7,186 nt of DNA, taken from positions 1-7,186 of the forward strand of contig JACPLZ010000052.1 of assembly GCA_016186245.1 (NCBI GenBank), read 5' to 3'. How positions within the stretch are numbered: the stretch's first letter is position 1; every line of letters begins with the position of its first letter. The notes under the pieces are model-generated. The model worked only from the letters and a program-made list of their open reading frames with translations. It was not told the DNA's origin and searched no databases. The stretch comes from Candidatus Peregrinibacteria bacterium. GTDB lineage: Bacteria; Patescibacteriota; Gracilibacteria; UBA1369; LOWO2-01-FULL-3. This document shows, piece after piece, positions 1-6,549 of the stretch. A program made the translations under genes and the position numbers.

Positions 1-2015
1 ACATCGCGAAAAGGTTTTACTTCCACAGCGGGATCCAATTCCTTAGCCGTTGCTGCGGCTTCATCATAGCCCGCAAGCATCTCTTTGAGTTTTTCTTTGG
101 ATTGTGGATCGAGGGTTAATTTATCGATAAGCTTGTTGGCATCCGATAGATTGGTCGGGTCACCCAACATATTTATCAGGTCATCTACTGTTGCCTGGAT
201 ATCGGCATCATCAGCGTTTGCTTCTCCCGTATAAGGATCGTTTTCCTGTTTCGGAGTTACTCCGAGCAAAAAGCCCATTTCTGACGGAAGAATATAAGCT
301 TTTTCTTTATTATCCGATTTTGGAACTATTTCCACATCTTCCAAGGTACTCCCTTCCTTTAAAACACCTTTAAGCTGCAATATCGCCAAAGCAAGTTTGC
401 GCTCTTCAGGCGCGTTGATATTTTTAGGATCGTGCAAAAATTCATCAAGCTCTTCACGTAAATATTCGCGTAAAGATTTACCCTTGCTGCGTTCATAATC
501 AAATTTTGCAAAAAGTCCAAAAAAAGTTCCGGGGTCCAAAAAGTTTTTAGTGATACGCAAATCATCTATACCTGTGGCCGTTTTGATGGCCTGGGCTGCT
601 TCGCCATCCAGCGCGTTTTTATGGCACATCTGCATCAGGTTTGCTGCATCAGCCAATTTTTCAATGAGCTGCACGTCGGATTTGGAGAGCTTGAGAACGC
701 CGCTTTCATCCATAAGCTGAGCAATAACAATTTTTGCCAATTCATTGGCGGGCATATATTCAACCTGGATACCTTTCATCATACGTAAAATTGCCGGATC
801 CAAATCTTCGCGTTCCTGGGTCTGTTCACTTTTTGGATTTCCTGTAAAAATTTCCATAAGGATTTCCTCGTTGACCTGCAAGACCGTACCGTTCATTTCT
901 GGAATTTTAAAAGCCTGTCCCGGACGTAAATTCAAATATGGCTTCATACCCATCATGGTGCGGGTCGAACCCGCAGTAATTTCTTCGTGAATGACACCTC
1001 GTCCTTTGGTATAGCCGCGAACCAATGGGCCGGGTTTGAAGGAACTTTCCACCTGTCCGGCAGCATTTTGAGCAAGCTGCATTTGTCCCATAATATCTTT
1101 TACGACCGTACCTTCGTGCCACGGAATAATTTCATACTCTCCAGTTACTTCATTGACCGCGTAGAAAGCCAGCTCTGTTTTACCTGTACCGGTGGAACCA
1201 ACCAGAAAAACTTTTTGTCCGGCCATGGAATGTTCAACTATTTTCTGAAGCAGCGCGCGTCTGCTTGGTGTCAGCGCAAAGCCCTTTTCTTTCATCTGTT
1301 TTTTGTATTCTAAAAGCTCCTGAGTCGCAATAAAGCCCCGCTCAGCACTGTCGGCGCCGGCTATCGTTTCCTTTTTTTCTTTTTCAGCCTTACCAACGAT
1401 TCCTGAAAGTTTTTCAATTTTTTTACTTGCGGATGCGACCAATACTCCATGGTTTTTTCTTTTACTTTCAAGGTAGGTGCCATGCATATCCAAAGTAGCA
1501 TGCTCAATGGCATGTTTTATCCTTTGAAGTCTTTGCAGTTTAGATTGAGCATTTTTAAATTTTTTAAGCTCTTTTACGAGTTCTATTTTTAAAAGATTTC
1601 TTACCTGCGGCATGGCCAGAAGTTTTTGGATTCTTGTTTTGATAAGGTCACGATGCTGAGCGACAAGTTTATGATGGTTACCTTCTTCAGGGGTTGTTGA
1701 GGGCTCTTCCTGAGATGTTTCCGGCGCATCCTTGTTGTCCAGTAATTTTAAATAGTCATCCAATCCATCAATGCCCTCCATTTCAAATCCCGAAGCCGTT
1801 CGCTTAATATCGGCTTCGTTGGCCGGCTCACGATAATACTCTTCCATCAAACCGAGAGCTTCAAAGCATTTGTCTTTCACCTGATTTGCAGTCAACTCAA
1901 CCGTTTCATCTTTCAGGTTTTCGTAAAAGTTTTTGCGAAGCAAAAGGAGTGGCGAGGTCGCCAATCGGGTTTTGCGCATCTTTTCGAGCGGTTTTTTATT
2001 TTTTTTATTTTCCAT
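1..2015 (-). CDS. MoxR/CobS/NorQ-like AAA+ ATPase with long N-terminal extension (3' end outside window)
   Basis: My own reading of the minus strand gives an open frame of 671 codons from the ATG at 2015 that is still open at the window edge. Residues 1-260 are charged and helical, with a lysine/glutamate-rich stretch around 150-235. The AAA+ core follows. Walker A is GSTGTGKT at 273-280 (K279, T280). The Walker B strand reads GVIHEE at 340-345, so Glu stands where Asp is usual before the catalytic E345. Sensor 1 is in FTGNP (N393), and an LDPAILR segment follows, as in AAA_5 proteins. About 240 further residues, partly acidic, are of unknown fold. Classic CobS, NorQ and CbbQ proteins are about 270-330 residues, so this one is at least twice as long. 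ATPases of this class remodel partners through a VWA protein, and the VWA gene ends only 20 bases upstream, so the two are almost certainly co-transcribed and physical partners. No good Shine-Dalgarno precedes the ATG (upstream bases are ATGGTAAAATAAACAG). The substrate is unknown. Confidence 0.9.
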   Translation of the reverse strand, partial: MENKKNKKPLEKMRKTRLATSPLLLLRKNFYENLKDETVELTANQVKDKCFEALGLMEEYYREPANEADIKRTASGFEMEGIDGLDDYLKLLDNKDAPETSQEEPSTTPEEGNHHKLVAQHRDLIKTRIQKLLAMPQVRNLLKIELVKELKKFKNAQSKLQRLQRIKHAIEHATLDMHGTYLESKRKNHGVLVASASKKIEKLSGIVGKAEKEKKETIAGADSAERGFIATQELLEYKKQMKEKGFALTPSRRALLQKIVEHSMAGQKVFLVGSTGTGKTELAFYAVNEVTGEYEIIPWHEGTVVKDIMGQMQLAQNAAGQVESSFKPGPLVRGYTKGRGVIHEEITAGSTRTMMGMKPYLNLRPGQAFKIPEMNGTVLQVNEEILMEIFTGNPKSEQTQEREDLDPAILRMMKGIQVEYMPANELAKIVIAQLMDESGVLKLSKSDVQLIEKLADAANLMQMCHKNALDGEAAQAIKTATGIDDLRITKNFLDPGTFFGLFAKFDYERSKGKSLREYLREELDEFLHDPKNINAPEERKLALAILQLKGVLKEGSTLEDVEIVPKSDNKEKAYILPSEMGFLLGVTPKQENDPYTGEANADDADIQATVDDLINMLGDPTNLSDANKLIDKLTLDPQSKEKLKEMLAGYDEAAATAKELDPAVEVKPFRD

Positions 2016-2035
2016 CTGTTTATTTTACCATATTT

Positions 2036-4822
2036 TTAAAGTTTTTTTAAGTGTTTAACCAGATTTTTTTGTCTCGCGAGCGTGGATTCACTCACATTAT
2101 CAACAACAATTGCACTTTCAGGATCCGCACTGTCTTCACAAATAAGCCGAATTGAGCGGGCATTTTCTGTAAATCCGATACCCTGAACCACAACCCCCAT
2201 GGCACGCAAAGTCTGCACCTCTTTTTGAATGGCTGTAATGCTTGCGCGGTGCATTTCCACGTTGCAGGATTCGTGACCGCAGGAAGAACACCATAAATTG
2301 CCATCCGAATAAATGGTAAGAAGTTTTATAAATTTTCCTGATTTCAATTTTTCCGCCATTTCAGCAGTGATGCCTTCGCGGTATTTTTTTAACGCGCTTA
2401 AAAGATCTCCGACCCCCGGAGTGGTAACATCAAGTTCACCGGCAAGATTGACCATTACTTCCTCGGTTAATTGTTCATCAGCAGATTTTAAACAGGCATA
2501 GTTACCTTTATTTTTTTTACCGCCGTGAATTGAATAAACCGTTGACTTGATAGTTACCGGTTCACGCATTTGACTGGCGGCTCTGGAATCATTGAGCCGT
2601 TCGTTAAGGCGCATGATTTGATAGAGCAGTGTGAGAATGGCTTTCTTTTGTTCAACACGCATGGTATTTCCATGCTTATCCACGTCATCCATGGATGACG
2701 TAAGGTCAATGATAGCATCTTCGTCGAACTCTGTTATGTCTAAAATGTTTTTATTCCTTGTGGCTTCCATTTCGTAACCGCCGGGGTCAGGATCACCGGA
2801 CATGATATCAATGTATGCGTCTACAGGGTCGCGTAATCGGATACCTTCACTTTGACGTACCGGTCCGCGAAATGCTTTTGTTTTTATAGCCCTGTTCTTA
2901 CAAATAAGGCAGAAAAGTTTTTGCCATTCGCGTTCAAGTGTTCCTTTCGGCGCATTAATCTGTACCGCGTATGTTTGCATAAAGGCCGGTGTTTCCGGAA
3001 TTTGGGCATCCATGGGAACCTGTGTTTTGTTGACCGCATCGATAAACTCTTTTACTTTTTTCCAGTCGGCGGCGTTGACGTTGGTTCTGGCTTTAAAAAG
3101 CGCCTCGGCAATGTCGGTCTGGAGAGGCTCAACGCCTTGAAGATCGATTTGTAATTGGGCGAGTTCTTCCGGCGTGAGATCTAAAACTCCGGATTCTTCC
3201 AACTCGCCTTCTCCTTCTTCCAACTGATCAGTATTATCTGTTTCGTTTGCCTTTGTGGCCTGTCCCCCATCGCTCTTTTCTTTTTCATCATTTTCTTCAT
3301 TTTCCTTGGCAGGGGTGGCATCCATTTGAACCCATGAGTCTTTTGTTGCCGGCTGATCCGCATCCCAAACTTCACTCCAGGCGTGGCCTATGCCACCGAT
3401 CGGCGCAAAATCGACATCTGGGTGGCGTTGAACAAAAAAACCTGTAGGCACGCGGCTGGGAATTTCCAGTCTTTTATTAATTTCGGAAGCGGCGATGTTG
3501 GACCAGTGACAGTTGGTGATGGTGTGCTCCTCAATTGTGGGCATAAGAGCCGCCCCTGCGGCGAGATATTTGCTATCCATTTCCTGGCGTTGTTCTGCGG
3601 CCGGATACTTCATTGTTTTGCGAATCATGGCAACAGTCGCGCGGGCTTTGTCTTTGGGTGAGAGTAATTTTTCCTTGGCCAATTTTTCGCGGAAAGCTTC
3701 AAATTGTTCTCCTAAAGGGGCGTCAATCGCGGCAAGGTCTTCATCTTCAGGTTCGTCATCAATACGGTTATCCGCTGTTTGTGCCAGAACGAAGGTGAAT
3801 TCAAAAGGTGTTGATTCGTTAACGGCCCGGCCTTTTTTTGGTTCCAGTGAAAAAACACCCGTTTTACTGCGCATGAGAATAAAAGTTTCTGCAGGTTTTA
3901 TTGTCGCCGGGAGCGGTAAAGCATCCTTACGCAAGGGAATAATATTTTCTTCGCCGGGAATATAGATTCCGGAAAAATTGTATGGCTGCAAATCTTCAAT
4001 ATTTTCAGGAATTTCCTGCGGATCAAATACTGTCCTGGTGCTTTCTCCGGCGACCAGTCTTTTTTCTTTGGGATCATATCTAAAAACCTGTCCCCTATAA
4101 TAACCGCCTAAAAATGGGCTTACCTTAAAACGAACAGTATTTGGATCCAGCGGTTCTGTTTCACTGGAAAACGGCGGAGGGACATAATCATCACGTTCAG
4201 TTTTTTTGACTTCTTCCTCATCGGCTTTAATACCATCCACGAGTTGCTTTACATATTTCTGATAAAGTTCAACGGCGCTTGCATAGCTGCGATTTTCCTG
4301 AACGATAAAATCCAAAACATTCCTTTTGCCGTCCGGTAAAAGTTTTGAAGCTGCGGTTTTAATTTCTTCTAAAACCTGTTGAGGAAATTTACCGGTTAAA
4401 AGGTACTGCTGGCATAACCAGTCAAACTGTTTTTTTAGCGTCAAAGCCGTTGGGATTATTTGCCCTGCTTCTTCGGCTACTTCCGGCTCGTGAGTTTTTA
4501 AATATGAGATGGCTTTTAAACGCATGACTGCCTTGGCAGTGAGAGGATTTTCTTTCATTAAATCTATAAACTCTTCGGCTGAATTTGCAGTGGAAAGTTC
4601 TTTTTTCACTGCTGCAAATGTGGCCGCTTCCAGGTATGCGGCCTGATTGGCCTCCTCCGGAGTTTTATATTTGGCCGTATTGATTTTTATAATTCTTCGT
4701 CCCTGTATGTCTTTTTCCACCGTCAATTTTTTGCCCGTTTGACTAAAAACAACCGGCATATCAAAAATGACCGTATTTTGAAGATTTTTTTCCGGATTTT
4801 GAGGCGTATTTTCGTTGACCAT
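2036..4822 (-). CDS. Transglutaminase-like domain fused to CobT/NorD-like VWA domain (928 aa)
   Basis: A single uninterrupted frame of 928 residues with no signal peptide or membrane helix. Residues 1-215 are mainly helical and unrecognised. Residues 225-350 look like beta-rich sequence. Residues 380-505 are a transglutaminase core: C438 in TNCHWSN, then IPSRVPTGFF, H480 in GHAWSEVW and D501 in WVQMDATPA, so the Cys-His-Asp triad is complete. Residues 506-545 are an acidic low-complexity linker. Residues 640-928 are a VWA domain of the CobT/NorD/CbbO type, with MIDAS motif DLTSS (D706, T708, S710) and a second metal-loop Asp in YSDG (D840). The usual MIDAS Thr is not at its expected place; T801 is nearest. 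CxxC pairs at 638/641 and 845/848, plus H850, C853 and H858, suggest a metal site. VWA proteins of this class couple AAA+ motors to targets, and the downstream gene is such a motor. Activity could be cross-linking, deamidation or proteolysis; I cannot tell which. The domain calls are firm; the function is not. Confidence 0.92.
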   Translation of the reverse strand: MVNENTPQNPEKNLQNTVIFDMPVVFSQTGKKLTVEKDIQGRRIIKINTAKYKTPEEANQAAYLEAATFAAVKKELSTANSAEEFIDLMKENPLTAKAVMRLKAISYLKTHEPEVAEEAGQIIPTALTLKKQFDWLCQQYLLTGKFPQQVLEEIKTAASKLLPDGKRNVLDFIVQENRSYASAVELYQKYVKQLVDGIKADEEEVKKTERDDYVPPPFSSETEPLDPNTVRFKVSPFLGGYYRGQVFRYDPKEKRLVAGESTRTVFDPQEIPENIEDLQPYNFSGIYIPGEENIIPLRKDALPLPATIKPAETFILMRSKTGVFSLEPKKGRAVNESTPFEFTFVLAQTADNRIDDEPEDEDLAAIDAPLGEQFEAFREKLAKEKLLSPKDKARATVAMIRKTMKYPAAEQRQEMDSKYLAAGAALMPTIEEHTITNCHWSNIAASEINKRLEIPSRVPTGFFVQRHPDVDFAPIGGIGHAWSEVWDADQPATKDSWVQMDATPAKENEENDEKEKSDGGQATKANETDNTDQLEEGEGELEESGVLDLTPEELAQLQIDLQGVEPLQTDIAEALFKARTNVNAADWKKVKEFIDAVNKTQVPMDAQIPETPAFMQTYAVQINAPKGTLEREWQKLFCLICKNRAIKTKAFRGPVRQSEGIRLRDPVDAYIDIMSGDPDPGGYEMEATRNKNILDITEFDEDAIIDLTSSMDDVDKHGNTMRVEQKKAILTLLYQIMRLNERLNDSRAASQMREPVTIKSTVYSIHGGKKNKGNYACLKSADEQLTEEVMVNLAGELDVTTPGVGDLLSALKKYREGITAEMAEKLKSGKFIKLLTIYSDGNLWCSSCGHESCNVEMHRASITAIQKEVQTLRAMGVVVQGIGFTENARSIRLICEDSADPESAIVVDNVSESTLARQKNLVKHLKKL

Positions 4823-4832
4823 AAGGTCTTTA

Positions 4833-4841
4833 ATTGTACCA
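4833..4841 (-). promoter_or_regulatory. Possible extended -10 promoter of the transglutaminase-VWA gene, nearly leaderless
   Basis: On the minus strand TGG (4841-4839) is followed by TACAAT (4838-4833), 10 bases before the ATG at 4822. A start 6-7 bases downstream of the -10 would leave a leader of only about 4-5 bases. No convincing -35 is seen (TTTTAA at 17-base spacing). The match of the extended -10 to that of the abiE promoter supports it, but the AT-rich background makes chance matches easy. Confidence 0.45.
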
Positions 4842-4843
4842 TA

Positions 4844-4857
4844 AAAAAGGCCTTTTT
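4844..4857. repeat. 14-base perfect palindrome in the promoter spacer (A5-GGCC-T5)
   Basis: AAAAAGGCCTTTTT is its own reverse complement. It lies just upstream of the possible -10 of the transglutaminase-VWA gene, where an operator would block polymerase. As RNA it would make only a weak A-U stem with a GGCC loop, so it is not a good terminator by itself. Confidence 0.4.
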
Positions 4858-4870
4858 AAAATGATTTGAG

Positions 4871-4909
4871 GGCTCTTTAGCCGGCTTTGGGTACCCACTC
4901 CGCGAAGTG
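4871..4909 (-). repeat. Cluster of short GC-rich palindromes between abiEii and the transglutaminase-VWA gene
   Basis: This stretch, downstream of the toxin stop, holds several back-to-back inverted repeats. On the minus strand these are CACTTCGCGGAGTG (4909-4896, with one G-U pair), TGGGTACCCA (4897-4888), AGCCGGCT (4886-4879) and GGCT-AAAG-AGCC (4882-4871). Stems are only 4-5 bases and no long T-run follows, so I do not call a terminator. It may attenuate transcription or separate the toxin mRNA from the next gene. Confidence 0.4.
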
Positions 4910-4916
4910 CAAACTA

Positions 4917-5768
4917 TTATGGATTTTTAAGTTTGAGCTCCAGAAAATGCTTTGCGGCCTGCCTGAAAGCGACAGGATAATCATTTACCCATTTTTCTTC
5001 GCCGGAATCTTCCAGAAATCTGTTTACATCCCTAAAAATATCTTTAACATCAACAATCCTGATTTTTTCATCAAGCCTGTTTACAACCTCCCGTTCATCT
5101 TTGAATTGCTGTTTAAAACCAGCCCGAACAAACGCTTTATTTAAATAGCGAAAATTGATTTTTGTTCCTTTGTTTAGGTACCAAATAAGATCGTAAAAAT
5201 CCCTGCCTTTCGTATAAGTGCAGTTAAGCGCCGCGCAAATTTTCCCTGCAAAAAGCGTATCATCAGTGTGCTTCAAAATGGGAAAATTTTCATCAAATTT
5301 AGTCACAAAAAATGTTTCAATTTCTTTATCAATTACATACACCGGATTTGTATCAATCTCCAATTTCACATGTAATTTTTGGCTCTTAAGCTTACTTAAA
5401 CCGAAGAAGTGCATGATTCTGCCGACACGGATGAAAGATTTTTGAACTGTTTTTTCTTCCTGAATGCTCAAATCCACTTCAAAATCCGTATATTTCAAAT
5501 AACCTGCGATAATTTCATTTAATTCTTTAAATGAATATTTATGCGGCTTTCTATCCAATGCAAAATCAAGGTCTTCCGAATATCTTCTTAAGTTATAACA
5601 AATTCGAAGACATGTTCCTCCAATAAAAGACAATGATGAACCATATTTGGATTGGTATATTGCTTTTAAAATAAGAACCTGCAGATATTCCCGAATCATA
5701 TTCTGTAATTGCTGATCTGTAGAATTTCCGGTTTTTGCCTCACGAATGAGCCTGGTGAGATTTTGCAT
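4917..5768 (-). CDS. abiEii: AbiEii/AbiGii-family nucleotidyltransferase toxin
   Basis: A 283-residue protein of normal length for the family (COG2253, DUF1814). The polymerase-beta-like motifs are all present: FIGGTCLR near 48-55 (G50, G51, T52), then RRYSEDLDF at 61-69 with metal-binding D66 and D68; the strand VKLEID with D139; and K176 with KGRDFYDL at 187-194 (K187, R189, D190, D193). In characterised AbiE systems the toxin is a nucleotidyltransferase that causes reversible growth arrest and phage abortive infection; a related enzyme (MenT) modifies tRNA 3' ends. The ATG at 5768 lies 29 bases inside the end of the antitoxin gene and has no Shine-Dalgarno, so it probably depends on translational coupling. 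The stop is TAA at 4917-4919. Nothing looks truncated or mutated, so the toxin should be active. The family call is near certain; the molecular target is not known from sequence. Confidence 0.93.
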   Translation of the reverse strand: MQNLTRLIREAKTGNSTDQQLQNMIREYLQVLILKAIYQSKYGSSLSFIGGTCLRICYNLRRYSEDLDFALDRKPHKYSFKELNEIIAGYLKYTDFEVDLSIQEEKTVQKSFIRVGRIMHFFGLSKLKSQKLHVKLEIDTNPVYVIDKEIETFFVTKFDENFPILKHTDDTLFAGKICAALNCTYTKGRDFYDLIWYLNKGTKINFRYLNKAFVRAGFKQQFKDEREVVNRLDEKIRIVDVKDIFRDVNRFLEDSGEEKWVNDYPVAFRQAAKHFLELKLKNP

Positions 5769-6357
5769 ATGAATAAAAATTATGAAGTAAAGTTTCCAAT
5801 TTCCTGGAATTGAATAATTTCGCGTAGCGGAAAACTTTCTGAAAATTCACTTTGGCGGCTCCCACTTCAAGCCGGGAATCTTCCCAAAATGAATCCGTCA
5901 CTTCAAAATCTTTGCCGTATAAATAAAAATAATCAACAAGAGCTTTTTCTTTTTCTGCAATCAACATTTTCGAGTCAAACCCCGTAAAGGCTTCTTTTTT
6001 GATTTTGTGATAATAGAAATGCCCGACAGGAGTTCTAAAATGACGAGTAGCTTTGGTTGTGACAAGCGTGTAACTAAAAGTTGCTTCGGAAATAATACCA
6101 TGCAAACTTAGCACCTGCTGAAGGCTAAAATAGCATGGACTATAAAGACTGCGTGCAATTTCGGATTCATGTCCGCTGACAGAATAATCGGAAAACATAA
6201 AAAGCCCGCGTTTTAACGCGATGATGTCGCTGTTTTTCTTCCACTGATGCAATTGGAGATTGGTCATGGCAGGATTTGCCGGAAAAGTTACAAGATGCGC
6301 TTCCGTTGTGGAAAAAATGCCTTTTCTCATCTTTTTGCGAAAATCTTTAAGTTTCAT
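5740..6357 (-). CDS. abiEi: AbiEi-like winged-helix antitoxin / transcriptional regulator
   Basis: A 205-residue protein resembling COG5340, predicted regulators of viral defence systems. Residues 1-58 form a winged-helix-like region ending in IIALKRGLFMFSD, the usual 'rules-and-wing' end seen in AbiEi proteins. The middle has YSPCYFSLQQVLSLHGII (72-89), matching the family's conserved 'Y-x-S-x-x-x-AL-x-x-HG' block, then LVTTKATRHF and the YYHKI segment (115-119). IAEKEKALVDYFYL at 133-146 matches the conserved 'EKAL-D' helix. In studied AbiE operons this protein neutralises the toxin without forming a tight complex and represses its own promoter. The start at 6357 is the only ATG close to the promoter, and its frame has no earlier start. 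The stop is TGA (5740-5742), inside the toxin gene. Upstream lie a strong promoter and a perfect inverted repeat that reaches to the start codon. Confidence 0.88.
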   Translation of the reverse strand: MKLKDFRKKMRKGIFSTTEAHLVTFPANPAMTNLQLHQWKKNSDIIALKRGLFMFSDYSVSGHESEIARSLYSPCYFSLQQVLSLHGIISEATFSYTLVTTKATRHFRTPVGHFYYHKIKKEAFTGFDSKMLIAEKEKALVDYFYLYGKDFEVTDSFWEDSRLEVGAAKVNFQKVFRYAKLFNSRKLETLLHNFYSYAKSHQAHS

Positions 6358-6381
6358 TTAATTATATTTTTTTATAATTAA
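6358..6381. promoter_or_regulatory. Perfect 9-base inverted repeat filling the abiE leader (candidate AbiEi operator or leader hairpin)
   Basis: The arms TTAATTATA (6358-6366) and TATAATTAA (6373-6381) are exact reverse complements separated by six T. The element touches the antitoxin start codon on one side and the predicted transcription start on the other. AbiEi proteins are known to repress their own operon by binding inverted repeats near the promoter, which makes this the natural operator candidate. It would also form an all-A-U hairpin in the mRNA that covers the ribosome landing zone. The inverted repeat is directly visible; its role is inference. Confidence 0.65.
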
Positions 6382-6389
6382 CTGAAACC

Positions 6390-6418
6390 AGTATACCAGC
6401 CGCCCGAAGGAGGGTCAA
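6390..6418 (-). promoter_or_regulatory. Sigma70-type promoter of the abiE operon
   Basis: Read on the minus strand, TTGACC (6418-6413) is followed by a 17-base spacer and TATACT (6395-6390). A TGG precedes the -10, giving an extended -10. Five of six bases match consensus in each box and the spacing is ideal. The seventh base after the -10 is A6383, the likely transcription start, which leaves a leader of about 26 bases before the antitoxin ATG. Confidence 0.8.
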
Positions 6419-6478
6419 TGGAAACTTAACTGTGATACGATGGCACAATTTGGTTGATTCGGCAGGCCAAGCGGAATT

Positions 6479-6498
6479 TTGTTAAGAATTGTTAAGAA
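6479..6498 (+). repeat. Tandem 10-base direct repeat (TTGTTAAGAA twice) overlapping the -35 box
   Basis: Two exact, adjacent copies of TTGTTAAGAA, at 6479-6488 and 6489-6498. The second copy contains the -35 hexamer TTGTTA. A spacing of 10 bases puts the copies on the same face of the helix, as in sites of dimeric direct-repeat regulators such as OmpR/PhoB-type response regulators. The regulator is not known. Confidence 0.6.
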
Positions 6499-6517
6499 TG
6501 GAAATATATGTTATAAT
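6489..6517 (+). promoter_or_regulatory. Sigma70-type promoter driving the plus-strand C-H-D gene
   Basis: TTGTTA (6489-6494), a 17-base spacer and a perfect TATAAT (6512-6517) preceded by TGT (extended -10). Transcription should start near 6524, giving a leader of about 26 bases to the ATG at 6550. It is divergent from the abiE promoter about 70 bases away, so the two could share regulation. Confidence 0.72.
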
Positions 6518-6549
6518 TGTGTGACGGTTTTTAGCTTAAACACAATATC

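Noticed and set aside
3513..3965. 150-codon plus-strand frame inside the transglutaminase-VWA gene
   Set aside because: It is antisense to a well-supported domain-bearing gene, with no promoter and Ser/Arg-rich shadow composition.
6431..6450. CRP-like site TGTGATACGATGGCACA
   Set aside because: The half-sites TGTG and CACA are spaced by nine bases, not the eight needed, and the second half lacks the TCACA core.
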